This document shows, piece by piece, positions 40,862 to 49,507 of a stretch of DNA of 49,507 nt. The notes beneath the pieces were generated by a model. The model did not search any database. It had not been told where the DNA came from and was given only the letters and a program-made list of their open reading frames with translations. Position numbers and translations under genes: made by a program. Positions within the stretch are counted from its first letter, which is position 1. The number at the start of each line of letters is the position of its first letter. Source of the stretch: Robiginitomaculum sp. (GTDB lineage: Bacteria > Pseudomonadota > Alphaproteobacteria > Caulobacterales > Maricaulaceae); assembly GCA_026982235.1 (NCBI GenBank), contig JALSHM010000397.1, forward strand, positions 1 through 49,507, written 5' to 3'.

Positions 40862-41439
40862 GCAAAACCAGCCAAAACACTAACCGACTTGTTCAAGGAG
40901 TAGGCCTCGTCTTAGCGCTCCTATTGTTACTCCCATTTATTTTAATGGGCGGAAAAATGTTGAATGCATATACCGACCTGAAGGATGTTCGGTTTCAATC
41001 AGAAAAACTATTGCGACAACAACAAACCTTAAGACAAGACTTGCAAATTAGCCAAGAAAACCTTTCTGCATTACAACGGGACTTTAAACCTTTAGACGGG
41101 AGTATAGCCAAAGCCAATGCTATACTTCAAACCCGATTGCGTAAGTTGATTACGGTGGTTGGCGGTACTGTAGAAACCAGCTCTCAAGTCAAAATAAGGA
41201 ATGATATTAGGGCGGATGCGTCACTATCCCTTAGCCCGGTTTCAGTTAATGTTCGTTGGAGTGTGAGTGAAGTGGGCTTGGGCGAATTCTTGGCGAATAG
41301 TGCTGCGCCCAAACAAAACCTAAAAATAGACAGTCTTCTCATTCGGCGTAGACAGGGCACAGCCAGCCTACTTGATATTCGCATGCAATGTTCCGCACTC
41401 TGGCAAGACCCGTCTTTGGACAGTAAGGGGAGACGGTAA
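40858..41439 (+). CDS. gspM: GspM-like inner-membrane assembly protein
   Basis: A 193-residue protein with an N-terminal membrane helix (about 14-31, GVGLVLALLLLLPFILMGG). A coiled-coil stretch (KLLRQQQTLRQDLQISQENL) and a small periplasmic domain follow. Position after gspL and architecture identify it as GspM; primary sequence is poorly conserved in the family. Its last base overlaps the next start (TAATG). Confidence 0.8.
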   Translation: MSKTSQNTNRLVQGVGLVLALLLLLPFILMGGKMLNAYTDLKDVRFQSEKLLRQQQTLRQDLQISQENLSALQRDFKPLDGSIAKANAILQTRLRKLITVVGGTVETSSQVKIRNDIRADASLSLSPVSVNVRWSVSEVGLGEFLANSAAPKQNLKIDSLLIRRRQGTASLLDIRMQCSALWQDPSLDSKGRR

Positions 41440-41912
41440 TGAAAATAACGACAAAAATATTTGGCTTTATTGTTGTGAGTTTACTGCTCGGTTTAGCGGC
41501 TAAAACACTTCCCCATAAACAAGTAATCGTTACCCCGTTGAATGTAGAGATAAGTCCTCAAACTGTTACCTCTATACCTGCCATTGATGCATCGCTCTTG
41601 TTGCAGCGTTATCAATCGCGTCCTTTATTTGTCTCAAAAATTGCACATGATGTCGGGGCTGGGAACGAAACAGACATAGTAATTGTCAAAGAATGGTCAC
41701 CATTTGATTATCAACTTATCGGGATTAGTCGTGTTAGCAGCAAGACAACGGGTTGGTTTAAAAATATTGATACAGGCGATCTTGTTTCTGGGCGCCAAGG
41801 TATGCAATTGGGAAATTGGACACTGGATGCTATGTCTGGTACTGAGGCGAAATTGTCTTCGGAAGGTAAAACTGAAAGTTTAAAGTTGTTTCAAGGGGGA
41901 GAAGCGCGTTAA
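41439..41912 (+). CDS. GspC/GspN-like T2SS protein
   Basis: A 157-residue protein with an N-terminal membrane helix (about 7-22, IFGFIVVSLLLGLAAK). The short periplasmic domain resembles the homology region of GspC (RYQSRPLFVS, then FDYQLIGISRV and WTLDAM). GspC connects the inner-membrane platform to the secretin. No separate full-length gspC is seen, so this may do that job. There is no PDZ domain. Called GspC-like; GspN is the alternative label. Confidence 0.7.
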   Translation: MKITTKIFGFIVVSLLLGLAAKTLPHKQVIVTPLNVEISPQTVTSIPAIDASLLLQRYQSRPLFVSKIAHDVGAGNETDIVIVKEWSPFDYQLIGISRVSSKTTGWFKNIDTGDLVSGRQGMQLGNWTLDAMSGTEAKLSSEGKTESLKLFQGGEAR

Positions 41913-41927
41913 GGTGCGGTTTTGTAG

Positions 41928-44039
41928 ATGTATATGGGATTAGGTTTGAAAAGTTCGCAAAATAACACACGTATATTGAACACATTGCTGTGCGGTATAG
42001 CCGTCTTTGCGGTGACGGCTTGTCAGACAATGGATGGTCAGACTTTGCCCAAACGTACAATCGGTGATAATGTGCTTGACGGTGTATTGCATCCAGACAC
42101 GGAAATTGATACAGAAGCGACGAAAAGAACACTAACCCAGAAAACCACTAGAAAAACTGTCCCATCAGTTATGCAGGATGTTCAGTTGGGCGCTGGCCAA
42201 TATGTGAAAGCCGGAACGGCGCAAACGGACTTTGTGACCCAAAGGTCGGGGCGTGTTGAACTCGCCTTTGATAAGGCTCCTGTGGAGCAAATCATCAATG
42301 CGGTTCTTGGTAATATACTGGGAGCTGATTTCATTATTGACCCTGCCGTTAAAGGTGAAGTGACTTTGCGTACAGCTAAATCCGTGAAGAAATCCGATAT
42401 TCCTGCGCTTTTAGAACAAGCCTTACGTCTGGTTAATGTCTCACTTATTGAAACTGCGCCCAATACATTCACTGTCATCCCATCATCACAAGCAAAACGG
42501 TTTGCCCGGGCTCCGGGTTTGGTCGGTAATGGCGTAAGAGGGGGCATGGTGATTGCGCCTTTGGAATATATATCGGCGTCAGAAATGGCGCGCGTATTGC
42601 AACCATTCACCCCACAGGGCAGCAGCATAAAAGCAGATAGCAAACGAGAAGTTCTTATCCTGTCCGGTGAACCTGCTCAAATCAATGTACTCTTGGATAC
42701 AATGGAAATGTTTGATGTGGATTGGTTGGCGCAAATGTCGTTTGGGGTGTTTGAAACACGTTATGCGCCACCGGAAACGCTGATTGAAGAACTTGATAAA
42801 ATATTTGGCGGTGCAAATGGCCCTATAGGTTCTCAAGTGGAATTTATCCCAATGCCTCGGCTTGGATCCGTTTTGGTAATTGCCAAGCGGGCTCACAGAA
42901 TTGCTCAAGCCGAAAAGTGGATACGTAAACTTGACCGTAATGTAGGCGGGGAAGGCCGCAGGTTTCAATTTTTGTCAATTATTAACGCAGATGCGGAGGA
43001 GTTGGCTGACACAATTACTGATTTGGTTGGTGACGAAAGTAGCGGTGGTAATCAATATGATAGCGCTCGATCTGAATCCGATACGCAAAACCAAATTCAG
43101 GCGCAAAGACCGGCGCAAACAAATGGAGGCTCTAGGCAGAAATTGCGCATACGCGCTGATTTAGCAACAAACTCTCTTATAATTTTTGGTACAGACGAAG
43201 AATATCGCCAGATAGCTGACCTCGTGCAAAAACTGGATGTATTACCAGATCAGGTTTTAATCGAAGCCGTAATTGCCGAAGTTACCTTGAACGATGAATT
43301 GCGTTATGGTGTGCAGTGGTTTTTTGACAGTCGTACGGGGGGGACAGCGACTTTTTCTGACGCGGGTACTGGCGCGGTGTCTTCGCGCTTCCCCGGCTTT
43401 GCCTATGCATTCTCGGGCAATTATGTCAAAGTCGCTATGAACGCATTGGCTGCGGTTACCGATATAGAAATTGTGGCTTCCCCGCAAATTATCACGCTAG
43501 ATAACCACACCGCAACCTTACAGGTAGGTGATCAAGTCCCCATCGTTACCCAGTCAGCTGTTAGTGTCGATAACCCCAATGCCCCAATTGTTAATTCCGT
43601 ACAATTTAGGGACACAGGCATTTTGTTGACGGTCACGCCACGGGTCAATGACGGTAATATGGTGTTCTTAGAGGTGGCACAAGAAGTCAGCAATGCTGTG
43701 CCAACCCTGACATCTGGAATTGATGCGCCAACTATTCAGCAAAGACGTTTTGATACGGTGGTAACGATTGCCGATGGTGACACATTGGCTCTGGGGGGGT
43801 TAATCCGCACCAGCCGCACCGTCGGTGATACAGGCATCCCGATACTGAAGGATATTCCGCTCCTCGGCAATGCCTTTAGCGGTAAATCTGACAGTCGTGG
43901 TCGGACGGAATTGGTGATTTTTATGACGCCCCATATCATCCGTTCGCGCGAAGATGCCAGACGCGCCAATGAGCATATCAAGAGCCGTTTGCAACGCTTA
44001 AAACTTACAAATTTTAGTGATGAACAAACGCAGCCTTAA
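41928..44039 (+). CDS. gspD: GspD, outer-membrane secretin
   Basis: A 703-residue secretin. A lipoprotein-type signal (hydrophobic run ending FAVTAC at about residue 32) suggests self-anchoring, which could replace a pilotin. N0 (VELAFDKAPVEQIINAVLGN), N1 to N3 (with a Ser/Gln/Asn-rich loop near 370-400) and the secretin core are in order. The core shows DQVLIEAVIAEVTLND, QVGDQVPIVTQ and the lip and final region DGDTLALGGLIRTSRT, GIPILKDIPLLG, ELVIFMTPHII. Overlaps gspK by about 20 bases. Confidence 0.95.
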   Translation: MYMGLGLKSSQNNTRILNTLLCGIAVFAVTACQTMDGQTLPKRTIGDNVLDGVLHPDTEIDTEATKRTLTQKTTRKTVPSVMQDVQLGAGQYVKAGTAQTDFVTQRSGRVELAFDKAPVEQIINAVLGNILGADFIIDPAVKGEVTLRTAKSVKKSDIPALLEQALRLVNVSLIETAPNTFTVIPSSQAKRFARAPGLVGNGVRGGMVIAPLEYISASEMARVLQPFTPQGSSIKADSKREVLILSGEPAQINVLLDTMEMFDVDWLAQMSFGVFETRYAPPETLIEELDKIFGGANGPIGSQVEFIPMPRLGSVLVIAKRAHRIAQAEKWIRKLDRNVGGEGRRFQFLSIINADAEELADTITDLVGDESSGGNQYDSARSESDTQNQIQAQRPAQTNGGSRQKLRIRADLATNSLIIFGTDEEYRQIADLVQKLDVLPDQVLIEAVIAEVTLNDELRYGVQWFFDSRTGGTATFSDAGTGAVSSRFPGFAYAFSGNYVKVAMNALAAVTDIEIVASPQIITLDNHTATLQVGDQVPIVTQSAVSVDNPNAPIVNSVQFRDTGILLTVTPRVNDGNMVFLEVAQEVSNAVPTLTSGIDAPTIQQRRFDTVVTIADGDTLALGGLIRTSRTVGDTGIPILKDIPLLGNAFSGKSDSRGRTELVIFMTPHIIRSREDARRANEHIKSRLQRLKLTNFSDEQTQP

Positions 44040-44934
44040 ATCCATTCTTGTTCTAGGATCTAATGAGGGTACGGCCTTGGTTGCAGCTTTGTGGCTCTCT
44101 CTCATACTGGCACTGTTGGGGATTGCTGCAATCTCATTGGTAAAATCAAATGTCCTAGAAACCAAAGTCCAAACCCGTCTTGACAAGGCGTGGGTAGTCG
44201 CAGAAGGCGGGGTGGCTATTGCAACTTATCATATAGCCGATTCCCGCAATCCATGGCGTCCACGTACAGAGAACTACACGGCAAAAATTGGTGATGATGA
44301 GCTAACAATTTATGTCAATAGCCCACAAGCGAAAATTGATCTTAACGGGGCTGTTCCCGTATTGTTGGCAAGTCTATTCAGCGAACTGGGGTATGAACAA
44401 GACCTGGCTAATCAGCTCGGTGATAGGATAGCCGACTGGCGCGACGGCGATGATTTTATTCATCTAAACGGTGCGGAAGCCCGCGCTTATTTGCAAGCAG
44501 GGTTGGATTACAAGCCAAGCAATGCGCCTTTTAAAAATGTATCAGAACTTGGTCGTGTATTAGGAGTAGACGCTAACATAATGGCGTGTGCCGCGCCGTT
44601 CCTAACCATTTATGCACCAAGTGGACGGGTTGACCCGTATCTTTCCCGTAGCGTTGTGCGACGTGCTGCTGGGCTACGGGACACGCCACCACCAACAATC
44701 CCCGGTGTGCGCCGTACAAGTTTGGCTGGGCAAGTGTTTGAAGTGCAAGCTCTTACGCCGATTAGCAAACATTCCGCAGCCCGTATAACAGCTGTCATTC
44801 GCTTTACGGGCGACCCGTCCGATCCAGTTTGGCGCCACCGCATTACACGCGATGTAGTTCTGTTAAAACAGGCCACATCCGAAGAACAACTACCGATTAC
44901 ATGCCCGGCACTAGCACAAGGAACCGCTCAATAA
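44020..44934 (+). CDS. gspK: GspK, tip pseudopilin
   Basis: A 304-residue large minor pseudopilin that caps the pseudopilus. The leader is followed by GTALVAALWLSLILALLGIA, without Glu at +5, as is usual for GspK. A large globular domain carries the helix-hairpin-helix-like LGYEQDLANQLGDRIADWRD section and the conserved NVSELGRVLGVDANIM part. The ATG at 44020 is chosen; a GTG three bases earlier is in frame. It starts inside the end of gspD. Confidence 0.92.
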   Translation: MNKRSLKSILVLGSNEGTALVAALWLSLILALLGIAAISLVKSNVLETKVQTRLDKAWVVAEGGVAIATYHIADSRNPWRPRTENYTAKIGDDELTIYVNSPQAKIDLNGAVPVLLASLFSELGYEQDLANQLGDRIADWRDGDDFIHLNGAEARAYLQAGLDYKPSNAPFKNVSELGRVLGVDANIMACAAPFLTIYAPSGRVDPYLSRSVVRRAAGLRDTPPPTIPGVRRTSLAGQVFEVQALTPISKHSAARITAVIRFTGDPSDPVWRHRITRDVVLLKQATSEEQLPITCPALAQGTAQ

Positions 44935-44984
44935 AGCTCTGTTTTGTATTGCGCTTAGACACATTTATCAGTTAAGGTAAATTT

Positions 44985-45434
44985 ATGGAACAGACGAAAT
45001 ACGCAAATTTAAAACATCAACACGGATATACGTTGACCGAGCTACTCGTCGTTTTGGTCATCATCTCCTTGCTCACAGCCATCATAGCGCCGCGCCTAAT
45101 AGGTCGTATCGGTAAAGCCAAATCAACAACCGCCCGCACCCAAATAGAAAATCTAATCAGTGCGCTTGATATATACCAACTGGATATGGGAGAGTATCCA
45201 AGCACAGAACAAGGCTTAGCCGCACTCATAATCAAGCCGGAACTCGGTGAAGAACAATCAAATCTATGGTCCGGCCCATATATGCGCAGAGGCAAAGTCC
45301 CAAAAGACCCCTGGAAAAACCCGTTCATCTATACAAGGTCAGTTGACGGCGAAACAATCCTAGTAAAATCTTTAGGTAAAGATGGCCAAATAGGCGGTGA
45401 AGGCGAAAACCGTGACATTACGAGTGATGATTGA
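44985..45434 (+). CDS. gspG: GspG, major pseudopilin
   Basis: A 149-residue major pseudopilin. The leader ends NLKHQHG before YTLTELLVVLVIISLLTAI (Glu at +5). The globular domain shows the typical LDIYQLDMGEYPSTEQGLAA helix and loop, then VPKDPWKNPFIYTRS and a C-terminal Asp-rich calcium-binding-like end. AAGGT lies upstream of the ATG. Having gspG last in the operon, instead of after gspF, is a rearranged order. Confidence 0.94.
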   Translation: MEQTKYANLKHQHGYTLTELLVVLVIISLLTAIIAPRLIGRIGKAKSTTARTQIENLISALDIYQLDMGEYPSTEQGLAALIIKPELGEEQSNLWSGPYMRRGKVPKDPWKNPFIYTRSVDGETILVKSLGKDGQIGGEGENRDITSDD

Positions 45435-45521
45435 TTTGTTTTAATTAATTTCTAAAAGGGGTTGTGGTTGTGATATGTTTTTGTTAACTATAACTTGGGT
45501 GAAGAGATTGGGGATTCGGAT

Positions 45522-46232
45522 ATGCGAATATTTAGGTTTAGGCTTGGTTCATATTTTAATGTATTAAGCTACTTGATTGTTTGTTTCTCTTATACCGTAG
45601 TTTTTACGCCAACCGCATCCGCTGAATGCTATACATATGATGATCTGGGTCGGCTCATCACAGTCGTTTATGACAATGATGGTGCGACAGGGGACAATGC
45701 CAAGCGACAGTATAATCTTGATAAGCACGGTAATCGAAAAACAGTTGAGGATGCCATTATTGGTGGCGGTGTTTGTGCCCAACCGACAGGTAGCACAACG
45801 CAGGGGGCAGATGGTGCCGCTGATGTAGATTATGGGGCTTCCGCAAATGCCAGCGCGGAGCCGCCGAGTAATGTTCCGCCCATAGCCAATGATGATGTAA
45901 TAGCCGTTGAGGTCAATAGCAGTATTACTGTGACGCCTTTGGATGATGACACGGATGCTAACTCGACCGATGTGTTAGTCTTGGCAGGGTTTGTTAATAA
46001 TAATGCGTCTTTGATCAGTGTCTCGCAATCAGGGAATTCAATCTTTGTGACTGCATGGAGTAGCGCGGGCACGGCCACCATTACCTATACGATTAGCGAC
46101 GGCAATGGCGGTACAGATACGGGATTGATTAGTGTGACGATTACGGACGCTTCTGGTGGTATTTCCAGTGGGGATCCTTGCCTGCTTGATCCTAGTCTAG
46201 CAGGGTGCGGAGGAGGTGTCGGCAATCAATGA
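45522..46232 (+). CDS. Secreted YD-repeat and Ig/cadherin-like protein
   Basis: A 236-residue exported protein. I start at the ATG at 45522 so that the signal peptide (hydrophobic core YLIVCFSYTVVF, cleavage near TASAE) is at the N-terminus. The mature protein begins with a single YD/RHS-type repeat (CYTYDDLGRLITVVYDN, then QYNLDKHGNRKTVED). It continues with a cadherin/Ig-like module (PPIANDDVIAVEVNSSITV, TITYTISDGNGGTDTGLIS) and ends with a Cys/Gly-rich tail. It lies 87 bases after gspG and is a plausible T2SS-exported or surface protein. Confidence 0.75.
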   Translation: MRIFRFRLGSYFNVLSYLIVCFSYTVVFTPTASAECYTYDDLGRLITVVYDNDGATGDNAKRQYNLDKHGNRKTVEDAIIGGGVCAQPTGSTTQGADGAADVDYGASANASAEPPSNVPPIANDDVIAVEVNSSITVTPLDDDTDANSTDVLVLAGFVNNNASLISVSQSGNSIFVTAWSSAGTATITYTISDGNGGTDTGLISVTITDASGGISSGDPCLLDPSLAGCGGGVGNQ

Positions 46233-46290
46233 TGGTTAAGTGTGCAATAAGCCGTGTCATACACATTTTGACCTGCGCTGGGGCGGAGTT

Positions 46291-46833
46291 ATGAGCGACC
46301 AAGCTTGGAAAGTGCTGGCTGGTGCCGTTATTGTTGCTCTGGCAATATTTGCTGTGCTGCAATTTGGGCATATGGGGCGTAAGAAAGCGTTTAGGCAAGA
46401 CAGTGGTGACGCTACAGTGACAGAGACACAGCAAAGTACAAATAGCCCTAGCAAGCCCATGTCCATGCAAAGGGCAGAGCAGCAAATTGATATTGTACAG
46501 GCTGAACAAGTCGCGGAATCAGATATTGAGGCCATGGCCACCGAACAAGAAGGTTTGGCACCGCTTGAACAAGATGCCCGCCTTTATGCCAAAGCAACAG
46601 CCAATATGGGCATTACCCAGATCCGCGCCCTCCAACAAAGTAGGCAGGGGGTAATTGTGCGCGATATAAATGGACACCTTATCCCTCCATACGCAGAGCG
46701 TGAACTATGTAATGCTAACAAGAAATGTAAAACAATCATAACCAACACAAAAACAGGCGTAACTGTCTGGGATGGCAGTTGGAAAGGTGGGATACACCCA
46801 ACAGGAATTGGTAAGGAAGTGGTAAAAAAATGA
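46291..46833 (+). CDS. Membrane-anchored hypothetical protein
   Basis: A 180-residue protein with an N-terminal membrane helix (about 8-24, VLAGAVIVALAIFAVLQF) and a Gln/Glu/Ala-rich charged linker. The conserved-looking C-terminal part is GVIVRDINGHLIPPYAEREL and ITNTKTGVTVWDGSWKGGI. I do not recognise the family. The end overlaps the start of the giant secreted protein gene (ATGA), so the two are coupled. It may be a chaperone, anchor or processing factor for that protein. The start at 46291 follows GGAG closely; an earlier in-frame ATG at 46240 would put extra residues before the helix. Confidence 0.65.
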   Translation: MSDQAWKVLAGAVIVALAIFAVLQFGHMGRKKAFRQDSGDATVTETQQSTNSPSKPMSMQRAEQQIDIVQAEQVAESDIEAMATEQEGLAPLEQDARLYAKATANMGITQIRALQQSRQGVIVRDINGHLIPPYAERELCNANKKCKTIITNTKTGVTVWDGSWKGGIHPTGIGKEVVKK

Positions 46834-49507
46834 TGATGAGAAATTTAATGAGAGTTTTGATTGTTGGCAAAAACATATCGGCATTAATAGTTTTGATGGT
46901 TTTGTGCTCATTCAATTCACTTGCAGGTGTACCACATGCTGCTTTTGACGCCGGTCGGTCCGTAAATCTCGCGGAAGCCCAACAGTATTTTACCACAGAT
47001 GAAACGAACAAACCCAGTACAAGTGTTAGAACTGCACACATAACAAATAGTGACTTAGATAATTTGTTGGCTCTAACTGCTAAAGGTTTAAATTATGATC
47101 CTGAAAGAATTTACGAGTTTGTCAGGAATAACGTAAATTTACATCCTGTATTTGGTGAAAGTAAGGGCGCTTACGGTGCCCTCATCGATTTTGAAGGTAC
47201 AGCATTTGATCAGTCTAGATTAGCTATGTTACTTTTACATGAAAGTGATGGAAAGCATAATCAAAGTATCTCTGCAAAAATCCATATAGGTAAAGTAACG
47301 CTAACGCCCTCGCAATTATCTAGTTGGTTGGGTGTTTATGATAAAAAAATGGCATGTAGATATTTTGCTAATGGTGGAATACCTTCTTCTTTAGCTAATT
47401 GTGGAGTATTATCAGGTAATGTAACATCGAATGTTGATATTGCTCATGCCTGGATTGATGTCACTATTAATGGTCAAGTAGAACGGTGGGACTTAGCCTT
47501 CAAAGAAATGGATTATTTGCCCAAACTAGGAAATTTAAGAAGTACCGCTAGAAATAATAGTGAGGTTCCTGCACAAAAATTGCTTATTGGAGCAGAAAAA
47601 AACTTTGACGGTTTAGTCCCATATATTAGGGGAATAAACAAAAATGGCTTGATGAACGATTTAACGGATGCGTCGATAGGTTTGGATGCTTTTCTTAAGT
47701 CAAATGACAATTATTCTAGGCAATTGGATGATGTTGTTGGTGGCCACAAGATCGTCAGGTATAAAAATGGAATGAGCAAAGCGCCATTAAGCAATTACAC
47801 AACTTGGTCGGCAGGGGGGTATCAAGATATTCCAGATATATACAGGATAATATTGGATTTGGATGTATGGTCAGTCGGCTATCCCGCTAATCCTGACTAT
47901 TCTGGGCATACAGCAGAGAATCTAATTAGCTCTATATTGTCAGCAGATGAAGTATATGGTCGTCTGTTTCGGATTAAGGCCCGGACTAATTGTAATGATG
48001 GTATGTCAGGCGATGATATTCATATAACAGGCTCATATTGTCTCATGTTAAGTGTTGGTGATACCAATGTTGTCGAAGTTATGCGCGACACGATGTTCAT
48101 GATTCCGTCTGCTTTTGGCAAAGAGGTACCTAGTTTAAAGAAAAATATTGATATCACTATAGCCTACAATCATCCCTATGCTAACAGCTATAGTAGTTCT
48201 CAAACAAATGCTGGAGATTTTCAAGATGGGCACATTATAAAAAGGGCTTCGGTTCTGTCGGATACAATAATAGTTAATGGCTGGGGAGCGACTTCAGCCG
48301 ATCTTATAGCTATGTGGAATAAACGTTTGGGGCGAGATGGAAAACCGCCTAGTTTTGGACATCCCTGCGGAATTTCAGACCCGGAAGTTACGAGAGATTA
48401 TAGCTGTTTAAAGCCAAGACGTGCATCGAATATAGTAAGACATAAGCTAGCAGCGTCCTATTTATCACAAAGTAGTTTGTTTTATGACATGTTAGCATCA
48501 TTAAGTACTACGAATATTATCCATCATAGAACAATTGGATTTGTTTATGGAACTCATGTTGTGAAAGATATGAACCAAGCTCAACCTACAGGAGGTGTAG
48601 GTACACCCGTTGCAGCCACAAATGCACCATACTTCACTTCTGCTGACGACAGTATATATTTTGATATCCGCCCCTCTTGGAATGTTATTTCTGACACCAA
48701 CAATTCGAATATTGAGACTAGTGTGAAAAGAAGTTTGGCGGTCATATCATCTGCGCTTGAAGGGTTAGTGTTCAAACACGTACTTGGTTCCTATGATGTG
48801 GTTACCACCGGAAGCAAATTTGCTTGGGCAAGTTCAGGGCCACCAAGAGATACGGATGGGCCGGCTAGAAAGCTCTTTAATGGCGACTTTGTTGATGATT
48901 CTGATGCACCATTTCCCTATACTATTCCCAAGTTTTATCTTTTTAATCCCAGCAATTATTCTATTGAGGTAGCAGGGAATTTACTAACAGAAGAAAACTA
49001 TTTACGACTACCCGGGGGAGTTTTTCTGGGCCTGCCCCACCCAAAACTTTTATCAATTTTTCAATTAGATAAGTATATAGCGAGTGGTTATTCCGTCGTG
49101 ATGCCGTCAGAAACTTTTTTGGGCCCCGGGCCTGTCAAAGGAACTACGCTGGGTATTTATACAAGAGTGAGTTGCTTGAATTATGGGGCTGTTGGTGGTG
49201 GCGGATGCGCAACAACGAGGACGCAAGTGCATAACCCTCATCCGAGCCGTGGCAGTGCGATGGTGGCTTGGAATTCGGACACTAGCAAAATCGGGCACGC
49301 TATCGTTAGACGTTTTGGGGTTGTTAAGGGAGGGGGTGCGTCTTTTGCTCCAGGTGAAATAGCACAACCTAAACCACCAAAGGCTGATACATTCATTGAC
49401 CCATCTGATAAATTAAAGCTTGCCTATGGAGTTGACACAAAGAGTGGTTCTTTCTCATACAGCACTCCAGAAATGGTTGTTGGTGAAGGCACCGGCCGAA
49501 ATAGCTT
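46830..49507 (+). CDS. Large secreted protein with transglutaminase-like domain, probably an RHS/YD-repeat giant (3' truncated by window)
   Basis: An open frame of at least 892 codons running off the window. Three tandem ATGs (46830, 46833, 46836) follow GGAAGTGG. A signal peptide lies near the start (hydrophobic run to about residue 32). Residues 70-240 look like a transglutaminase-like domain (YDPERIYEFVRNNVNLHPVF, FDQSRLAMLLLHESDG, HAWIDVTINGQVERWDLAFK). The His and Asp regions are recognisable, but the usual Cys position reads Ala-Phe before DQSRL, so it is probably not a classical Cys enzyme. The visible end (DTKSGSFSYSTPEMVVGEGT) resembles the entry to an RHS/YD body. It is coupled to the upstream membrane protein and lies downstream of the T2SS genes. 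Confidence 0.8.
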   Translation, partial: MMMRNLMRVLIVGKNISALIVLMVLCSFNSLAGVPHAAFDAGRSVNLAEAQQYFTTDETNKPSTSVRTAHITNSDLDNLLALTAKGLNYDPERIYEFVRNNVNLHPVFGESKGAYGALIDFEGTAFDQSRLAMLLLHESDGKHNQSISAKIHIGKVTLTPSQLSSWLGVYDKKMACRYFANGGIPSSLANCGVLSGNVTSNVDIAHAWIDVTINGQVERWDLAFKEMDYLPKLGNLRSTARNNSEVPAQKLLIGAEKNFDGLVPYIRGINKNGLMNDLTDASIGLDAFLKSNDNYSRQLDDVVGGHKIVRYKNGMSKAPLSNYTTWSAGGYQDIPDIYRIILDLDVWSVGYPANPDYSGHTAENLISSILSADEVYGRLFRIKARTNCNDGMSGDDIHITGSYCLMLSVGDTNVVEVMRDTMFMIPSAFGKEVPSLKKNIDITIAYNHPYANSYSSSQTNAGDFQDGHIIKRASVLSDTIIVNGWGATSADLIAMWNKRLGRDGKPPSFGHPCGISDPEVTRDYSCLKPRRASNIVRHKLAASYLSQSSLFYDMLASLSTTNIIHHRTIGFVYGTHVVKDMNQAQPTGGVGTPVAATNAPYFTSADDSIYFDIRPSWNVISDTNNSNIETSVKRSLAVISSALEGLVFKHVLGSYDVVTTGSKFAWASSGPPRDTDGPARKLFNGDFVDDSDAPFPYTIPKFYLFNPSNYSIEVAGNLLTEENYLRLPGGVFLGLPHPKLLSIFQLDKYIASGYSVVMPSETFLGPGPVKGTTLGIYTRVSCLNYGAVGGGGCATTRTQVHNPHPSRGSAMVAWNSDTSKIGHAIVRRFGVVKGGGASFAPGEIAQPKPPKADTFIDPSDKLKLAYGVDTKSGSFSYSTPEMVVGEGTGRNS

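Noticed and set aside
1..49507. CRISPR array
   Set aside because: No regularly spaced repeat-spacer pattern was seen on either strand; the direct repeats found are pairs or triplets with other explanations.

Overview
The window reads as alphaproteobacterial DNA of moderate GC that carries one, and probably two, integrative and conjugative elements (ICEs) of the trb (type IV secretion) family common in sphingomonads, rhizobia and relatives. The evidence is the gene set: DUF736, DUF2274, DUF2840, a TraF-like S26 peptidase, a VirD2/DUF3363 relaxase, a large ParB and ArdA beside a full trb operon. The 3' part of a tRNA-Arg(CCG) gene also looks alphaproteobacterial. I cannot name a genus. There is no rRNA, no complete tRNA and no CRISPR array.

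Layout. 1-1127 (+) is the tail of one trb operon: trbI 3' end, DUF2274 gene, DUF736 gene, terminator. It is followed by cargo: an AbiEi/AbiEii toxin-antitoxin pair and two uncharacterised genes. At 4587-4631 lies the 3' end of a tRNA-Arg gene, the likely attachment site, next to a tyrosine integrase (4821-6068). A ParE-like toxin/antitoxin pair, an IS481-type insertion sequence and an AlpA-like regulator follow.

8291-20633 (-) is a second, nearly complete mating-pair module: traG, a CopG-like gene, trbB, C, D, E, J, L, F, G, I, then DUF2274 and DUF736 genes. It is related to the fragment at the left edge but inverted relative to it. trbB seems to carry a frameshift near its start, and trbK is absent.

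20634-25127 is a defence and stress cargo block: a HipBA module with three operator-like palindromes, and a two-gene operon on the minus strand. That operon encodes a kinase-like plus deaminase protein resembling anti-phage dCTP deaminases (AvcD type) and an overlapping gene of unknown function.

25128-29868 (-) is the DNA-processing and excision-control block: relaxase, small ORF and oriT candidate, TraF-like peptidase, DUF2840 protein, AlpA-like regulator, a fused FseA-like (DUF6499 plus DUF2285) activator candidate, and a third DUF736 gene. 29876-30908 is degenerate, with an IS3-family transposase remnant. Next come a secreted ClpP-like protein, ParB, two small hypotheticals and the antirestriction gene ardA. 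Upstream of ardA is a large imperfect inverted repeat.

35706-45434 (+) is a compact type II secretion (T2SS) operon: gspE, F, H, I, J, L, M, a C/N-like gene, D, K, G. No prepilin peptidase gene is present. It is followed by a secreted YD-repeat/Ig-like protein, a small membrane-anchored protein and the start of a very large secreted protein with a transglutaminase-like domain that appears to lead into an RHS/YD-type body. These may be substrates of the T2SS.

No intact tRNA-Arg gene or second att copy was seen between ardA and gspE. The right end of the ICE is therefore undefined, and whether the T2SS block is cargo or chromosome stays open.
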